A model generated the notes under the pieces. The model did not search any database and was not told where the DNA came from. It saw nothing but the letters and a program-made list of their open reading frames with translations. Positions 60,789 to 64,000 of a DNA stretch of 64,000 nucleotides are shown here, one piece after another. The position numbers and the translations under genes are program-made. Every line of letters begins with the position of its first letter. Position 1 is the first letter of the stretch. The stretch is from Jejudonia soesokkakensis (lineage in GTDB: Bacteria > Bacteroidota > Bacteroidia > Flavobacteriales > Flavobacteriaceae), in contig NZ_JBHTBN010000005.1 in assembly GCF_042664795.1 (NCBI RefSeq), forward strand, positions 216,170-280,169, written 5' to 3'.

Positions 60789-61343
60789 TTATTTCTTTTT
60801 GGGAGCAATAAACATAATCATACGTTTGCCCTCTAATTTAGGCATTTGTTCAACCTTTCCAAGTTCCTCAAGTTCCTGAGCTAATTTTAATAACAAAATT
60901 TCACCCTGGTCTTTGTATATGATAGAACGACCTTTAAAAAACACATAAGCTTTTAATTTTGCTCCATCTTTTAGAAATTTTTCGGCATGTTTCTTTTTAA
61001 ACTCATAATCATGATCATCTGTATTAGGACCAAACCTAATTTCCTTGATGGTCACTTTAGTAGCTTTTGCCTTCATTGCCTTCTCGCGTTTCTTTTGCTC
61101 GTAGACAAATTTTTTGTAATCCATAACCTTACAAACCGGAGGTTTGGCGTTTGGAGAAATTTCCACAAGATCCAACTCTTGTTCTTCAGCGATTTCTAAT
61201 GCTTTTTTAATTGGGTATACCCCAATCTCTACATTGTCACCTACGAGTCGTACTTCGTCTTCACGAATCTTTCGGTTAATTCTGTGTTGGTCTTCTTTAA
61301 TGATCCTTGCAGGACCCCTGCTTCTTTTTCTACGTATTGCTAT
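60789..61343 (-). CDS. infC: Translation initiation factor IF-3 (AUA start)
   Basis: 184 residues. Both domains are present: N-terminal RINRKIREDEVRLVGDNVEIG, the linker PVCKVMDYKKFVYEQKKREK and the C-terminal VTIKEIRFGPNTDDHDYEFKKKHAEKFL to IAPKKK. An in-frame TAA sits at 61358-61356 and the codons after it are AAT TAT ATA GCC ATA GCA ATA CGT: no ATG, GTG, TTG or CTG before the conserved part. By homology with IF-3s that begin MAIRR, the start is ATA at 61343. A TTG at 61175 would delete the N-terminal domain. Initiation at a rare AUN codon is the established basis of infC autoregulation. It follows thrS by 16 bases. Confidence 0.93.
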   Translation of the reverse strand: MAIRRKRSRGPARIIKEDQHRINRKIREDEVRLVGDNVEIGVYPIKKALEIAEEQELDLVEISPNAKPPVCKVMDYKKFVYEQKKREKAMKAKATKVTIKEIRFGPNTDDHDYEFKKKHAEKFLKDGAKLKAYVFFKGRSIIYKDQGEILLLKLAQELEELGKVEQMPKLEGKRMIMFIAPKKK

Positions 61344-61359
61344 GGCTATATAATTTTAA

Positions 61360-63306
61360 TTAAACTTTAAATTCTTTTATTTCTTTTTTGACTTCTTCAG
61401 AAATCATCTTCCCAAAGTCATCCACAGACATGGTGCCCATATCTCCTTCACTGTGTTTACGTACAGATATCGTGCCGTCTTTTTCCTCTTGTTCCCCTAC
61501 AATCAACATATACGGCAATTTGTTCATTTCTGCTTCCCGTATTTTCTTCCCAATAGTTTCATTGCGGTTATCTACAAGGGCGCGAATTTCGTGATTTTCA
61601 AGCAAATTTAAAACTTTTTCAGCGTATTTTTCATATTTTTCGCTCAATGATAAGATAGTTACCTGTTCTGGCATGAGCCAAAGCGGGAAATTTCCTCCAG
61701 TATGTTCGAGTAAAATAGCAATAAAACGCTCCATACTTCCAAAAGGTGCACGGTGAATCATCACAGGTCTGTGAAGCTCATTATCACTCCCTTTATAAGT
61801 TAGATCAAAACGCTCTGGCAAATTATAATCAACTTGAATCGTACCTAATTGCCAGCTTCTTCCTAAGGCATCTTTGACCATAAAGTCTAATTTCGGACCA
61901 TAAAAAGCAGCTTCTCCCGTTTCAACCACATAATCTAGCCCCTTATCTTTAACAGCGCTTAAAATAGCAGCTTCCGCTTTCTCCCATGTAGCAACATCTC
62001 CAATATATTTTTCGGGTTTTGTTAAATCTCTAACGGATACTTGCGTGGTAAAATTTTCAAATCCTAAAGATCCAAAAACATACAATACCAAATCAATCAC
62101 ATTTTTAAATTCTGCATCCAATTGATCGGGAGTACAAAAGATGTGCGCATCATCTTGAGTAAAACCACGTACACGAGTTAGTCCATGTAATTCTCCACTC
62201 TGTTCATAGCGGTACACCGTTCCAAATTCTGCAAAACGTTTAGGTAAATCTTTGTATGAAAAAGGTTTGTTATTGTAGATTTCACAGTGATGTGGACAGT
62301 TCATAGGCTTCAGCATAAATTCTTCCCCTTCATTGGGTGTTTTAATTACCTGAAAACTATCCTCACCATATTTCGCAAAATGGCCAGAAGTTACATATAA
62401 TTCTTTACTGCCAATATGAGGAGAAACCACCATTTCATATCCAGCCTTTTTCTGAGCTTTTTTCAGAAAATTTTCCAAACGTTCTCTCAGCGCAGCACCT
62501 TTTGGAAGCCATAACGGTAATCCTTGACCAACTTTTTGAGAAAAAGTGAATAGTTCCAGTTCTTTCCCCAATTTTCTATGATCCCTCTTTTTTGCCTCTT
62601 CCAGTAATGCTAAATATTCTGTTAGCTCTTTTTGCTTCGGAAAACTTACTCCATAAATACGCGTAAGTTGTTTATTTTTCTCATCACCTCTCCAATAAGC
62701 ACCTGCGATACTCATTAGTTTTACAGCTTTTACAATGCCTGTATTCGGAATGTGACCACCGCGACATAAATCTGTAAAAGTATCATGATCACAAAAAGTG
62801 ATAGTTCCGTCCTCCAGATTTTCTATGAGCTCAACTTTATACTCGTTATTTTGCTTTTTATAATACTCAAGAGCTTCATTTTTTGACATTGATCGCATCG
62901 AAAACTCATGCTTGCCACGAGCAATCTCAAGCATTTTTTTCTCGACGTCTGCTAAATCTTTCTCGGCAAACGTTCGGTCGCCAAAATCCACATCATAATA
63001 AAAACCAGTATCGATTGCAGGTCCTATCGTTAATTTAACCCCTGGGTACAGTTCTTCAAGAGCTTGCGCTAAAATATGAGCAGAAGAGTGCCAGAAGGCT
63101 GTTTTTCCTTCTGGATTATTCCAGGTGTATAAAACAAGACTACCATCTTCAGTAAGTGGGGTAGAGGCTTCGACTGTTGTATTATTAAATGAAGCTGAAA
63201 TCACATTTCTTGCAAGACCTTCACTAATACTTTTAGCGACATCCATAGGAGTCACTCCAGATTCAAATTGTTTTACACTTCCATCTGGCAGGGTAATCGC
63301 AATCAT
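61360..63306 (-). CDS. thrS: Threonyl-tRNA synthetase
   Basis: 648 residues, class II aminoacyl-tRNA synthetase. N-terminal TGS domain (ITLPDGSVKQFESGVTPMDVA), editing domain (FWHSSAHILAQALEELYP and FCDHDTFTDLCRGGHIPNTG), catalytic core with motif 2-like KRFAEFGTVYRYEQSGELHGLTRVRGFTQDDAHIF, the zinc-site MNCPHHCEIY, motif 3 HRPVMIHRAPFGSMERFIAI, and a C-terminal anticodon-binding domain. Charges tRNA-Thr. ATG start; the leader has a promoter and a small hairpin. First gene of the thrS-infC-rpmI-rplT operon. Confidence 0.98.
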   Translation of the reverse strand: MIAITLPDGSVKQFESGVTPMDVAKSISEGLARNVISASFNNTTVEASTPLTEDGSLVLYTWNNPEGKTAFWHSSAHILAQALEELYPGVKLTIGPAIDTGFYYDVDFGDRTFAEKDLADVEKKMLEIARGKHEFSMRSMSKNEALEYYKKQNNEYKVELIENLEDGTITFCDHDTFTDLCRGGHIPNTGIVKAVKLMSIAGAYWRGDEKNKQLTRIYGVSFPKQKELTEYLALLEEAKKRDHRKLGKELELFTFSQKVGQGLPLWLPKGAALRERLENFLKKAQKKAGYEMVVSPHIGSKELYVTSGHFAKYGEDSFQVIKTPNEGEEFMLKPMNCPHHCEIYNNKPFSYKDLPKRFAEFGTVYRYEQSGELHGLTRVRGFTQDDAHIFCTPDQLDAEFKNVIDLVLYVFGSLGFENFTTQVSVRDLTKPEKYIGDVATWEKAEAAILSAVKDKGLDYVVETGEAAFYGPKLDFMVKDALGRSWQLGTIQVDYNLPERFDLTYKGSDNELHRPVMIHRAPFGSMERFIAILLEHTGGNFPLWLMPEQVTILSLSEKYEKYAEKVLNLLENHEIRALVDNRNETIGKKIREAEMNKLPYMLIVGEQEEKDGTISVRKHSEGDMGTMSVDDFGKMISEEVKKEIKEFKV

Positions 63307-63322
63307 AGATTAAGTTTTTATA

Positions 63323-63340
63323 CTTAGCTTATGTGCTAAG
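63323..63340 (-). promoter_or_regulatory. Leader hairpin upstream of thrS
   Basis: CTTAGC (63323-63328) pairs with GCTAAG (63335-63340) around a six-base loop, 17 bases before the thrS ATG. It is the only structured part of the short leader and might influence translation. Confidence 0.35.
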
Positions 63341-63346
63341 CAGGCG

Positions 63347-63377
63347 CAAAGATACTACGATTACAATCGTTTTACAA
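63347..63377 (-). promoter_or_regulatory. Promoter of the thrS operon
   Basis: On the minus strand, TTG (63377-63375), 20 bases, then TATCTTTG (63354-63347). Transcription would start about 35 bases before the thrS ATG, just ahead of the leader hairpin. Confidence 0.55.
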
Positions 63378-63413
63378 TACACAATGTAAAGTTGTTTTTA
63401 GAATGTTTATTTT

Positions 63414-63538
63414 GGGTGTTGCGACACTTGAGTTTGCTACTCAAGTGTCGCCAGGCTTTCGCCAGTCGCTTCCAGACGGCATCGTCTGGGGAGCTCCAAC
63501 AATGGCTCAATCCCTAACACAGAAATGCGGGTGTTGCG
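63414..63538. repeat. GC-rich double-hairpin element flanked by 10-bp direct repeats
   Basis: Bounded by two exact copies of GGGTGTTGCG (63414-63423 and 63529-63538). Inside are a perfect 13-base inverted repeat (GCGACACTTGAGT 63421-63433 with ACTCAAGTGTCGC 63439-63451, loop TTGCT) and a perfect 7-base one (CCAGACG 63472-63478 with CGTCTGG 63483-63489, loop GCAT), plus a short GGC/GCC hairpin between. Clearly richer in G+C than the flanks. It might be a small mobile (MITE/REP-like) element or a structured RNA. Confidence 0.6.
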
Positions 63539-63667
63539 GCATGTACATTATTTAGTATATATATAAAGGTATAAGGCGCTATAGAAAAGGGGTTAAATGC
63601 TAAATTAAACGAAGTCAATTGCTTGCAAAACCTTCAAAAAAAAGATTAAAAAAAGTTGAAAATAATT

Positions 63668-63699
63668 TTGGTGGTGTTCTAAAAAGGGTTGTATATTTG
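63668..63699 (+). promoter_or_regulatory. Tandem promoter P1 before the window's end
   Basis: TTG (63668-63670), 21 bases, then TATATTTG (63692-63699), followed by CACCCGCTTAG. Shares TTGTAyATTTGCACCCGCT with P2. Confidence 0.55.
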
Positions 63700-63782
63700 C
63701 ACCCGCTTAGAGAAAGAAGTATTACTTCAAAATTCAAAAGCAAAATAAGTTCATTTTTTTCTGAAATTATTTAAAAAAAACA

Positions 63783-63812
63783 TTGCAGTTGTAAAAAACT
63801 GTTGTACATTTG
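63783..63812 (+). promoter_or_regulatory. Tandem promoter P2 before the window's end
   Basis: TTG (63783-63785), 19 bases, then TACATTTG (63805-63812), followed by CACCCGCTAAAAC. Its 19-base core repeats that of P1 with one mismatch, 113 bases downstream. Confidence 0.55.
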
Positions 63813-64000
63813 CACCCGCTAAAACAATGAGTGACTCAAAAACATGATTTGAATACGCGAAGCAAAGTATTAAAAGTTCATTGATATATTGAAATTGACA
63901 GCGTATGGGTTTGGATTGGAAACAATTCGGACTTGTATTGAAAACTAAACTAAGAGAAATAGATTTACCTTGAGAATTTTTTAATGAGTTCAAGCTTATT

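Larger units (their letters stand above)
63539..64000 (+). promoter_or_regulatory. Gene-free region: probable ribosomal RNA operon promoter/leader
   Basis: No protein gene is supported in 63307-64000. This part is A+T-rich, holds two tandem promoters (listed separately), and then a conserved-looking leader (AAAAGTTCATTGATATATTG, AATTGACAGCGTATG). I recall similar leader sequence ahead of flavobacterial 16S rRNA genes. The 16S gene itself is not inside the window. An 80-codon frame on the opposite strand (63751-63993) overlaps this and is judged spurious. Confidence 0.5.

Noticed and set aside
61175..61343. Short IF-3 starting at TTG 61175
   Set aside because: It would remove the conserved N-terminal domain, whose sequence is intact upstream in the same frame.
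63751..63993. 80-residue frame on the minus strand at the window end
   Set aside because: It overlaps the tandem promoter/leader region, has no recognisable family or start signal, and the opposite strand explains the sequence better.
1..64000. Frequent TTTCTGAA / TTCAGAAA octamers (for example near 22300, 23150, 24970, 40620) as a possible Chi-like or uptake motif
   Set aside because: I cannot count them reliably against expectation for this composition, and many lie in Ser-Glu codons; left as an unsupported impression.

Overview
The window is a chromosomal segment of a marine-type member of the Flavobacteriaceae (Bacteroidota). This rests on several signs: low-GC DNA; promoters of the Bacteroidota type (TTG, then TAnnTTTG) instead of sigma70 boxes; few Shine-Dalgarno sequences; proteins with type IX secretion (T9SS) type A and type B sorting domains; a surface-lipoprotein signal (Cys followed by an Asp run); a zeaxanthin-type crt operon; split transketolase; and family-typical neighbours (tgt-lptF, ruvX-def-DUF5606-mazG, relA-fur-purA). 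I see no prophage, transposase, CRISPR array or plasmid genes; the gene content is mostly core.

Layout. 1-3.7 kb: end of a GH3-family gene, a small zinc-peptidase-like protein, uvrB, a short charged protein. 3.7-9.8 kb: two large secreted T9SS type B proteins flanking a small membrane protein and a secreted protein. 9.9-16.6 kb: ABC-2 exporter pair, nucleoid-associated protein, pRiA4b-ORF3-like protein, heme A synthase, tRNA nucleotidyltransferase, threonylcarbamoyl-AMP synthase. 16.6-22.3 kb: a lipopolysaccharide/surface-glycan cluster (GT2, two CDP-glycerol-transferase-like proteins, one of them fused to a second GT2, an InaA/Kdo-type kinase, a heptosyltransferase). 22.3-28.6 kb: dapD, ruvX, def, DUF5606, mazG, a heptamer repeat, a methyltransferase, a DUF349 protein. 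28.7-36 kb: aroE, two tandem DUF368 (polyprenyl-phosphate translocase) genes, a TPR protein, an aminotransferase, an OstA/LptA-like protein. 36-41 kb: purA, a Fur-family regulator, bifunctional Rel, an rRNA/tRNA methyltransferase. 40.9-46.8 kb: a T9SS type A protein, then the carotenoid operon led by a MerR/B12-domain regulator. 46.9-47.2 kb: tRNA-Leu(GAG) and tRNA-Lys(TTT). 47.3-59 kb: aroK, a phosphoribosyltransferase, an S4 protein, an FKBP-like lipoprotein, split transketolase, tgt-lptF-EamA, accA, dnaB, a conserved periplasmic protein often mislabelled asparagine synthetase B. 59-63.3 kb: an OmpA-type protein and the classical thrS-infC-rpmI-rplT operon. 63.3-64 kb: the only long gene-free stretch. 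It holds a GC-rich double-hairpin element and two tandem promoters that look like the leader of a ribosomal RNA operon starting just past the window.

How the genes work together. The envelope is the main theme: the LPS cluster, the two DUF368 lipid-carrier recyclers, OstA, the LptF/G permease, OmpA and T9SS adhesins. The crt operon should take phytoene through lycopene and beta-carotene to zeaxanthin, probably under the control of its leading B12-domain regulator. The Rel-Fur-PurA operon places (p)ppGpp metabolism next to an enzyme that is a known (p)ppGpp target.

No clearly new multi-gene system stands out. The most interesting points are: infC beginning at an AUA codon; a CarH-like regulator lacking its upper cobalamin-ligand histidine; the structured element at 63414-63538; a cysteine-nucleophile-like periplasmic protein of unknown function; and shared repeat modules and Asp-rich blocks in the surface proteins.
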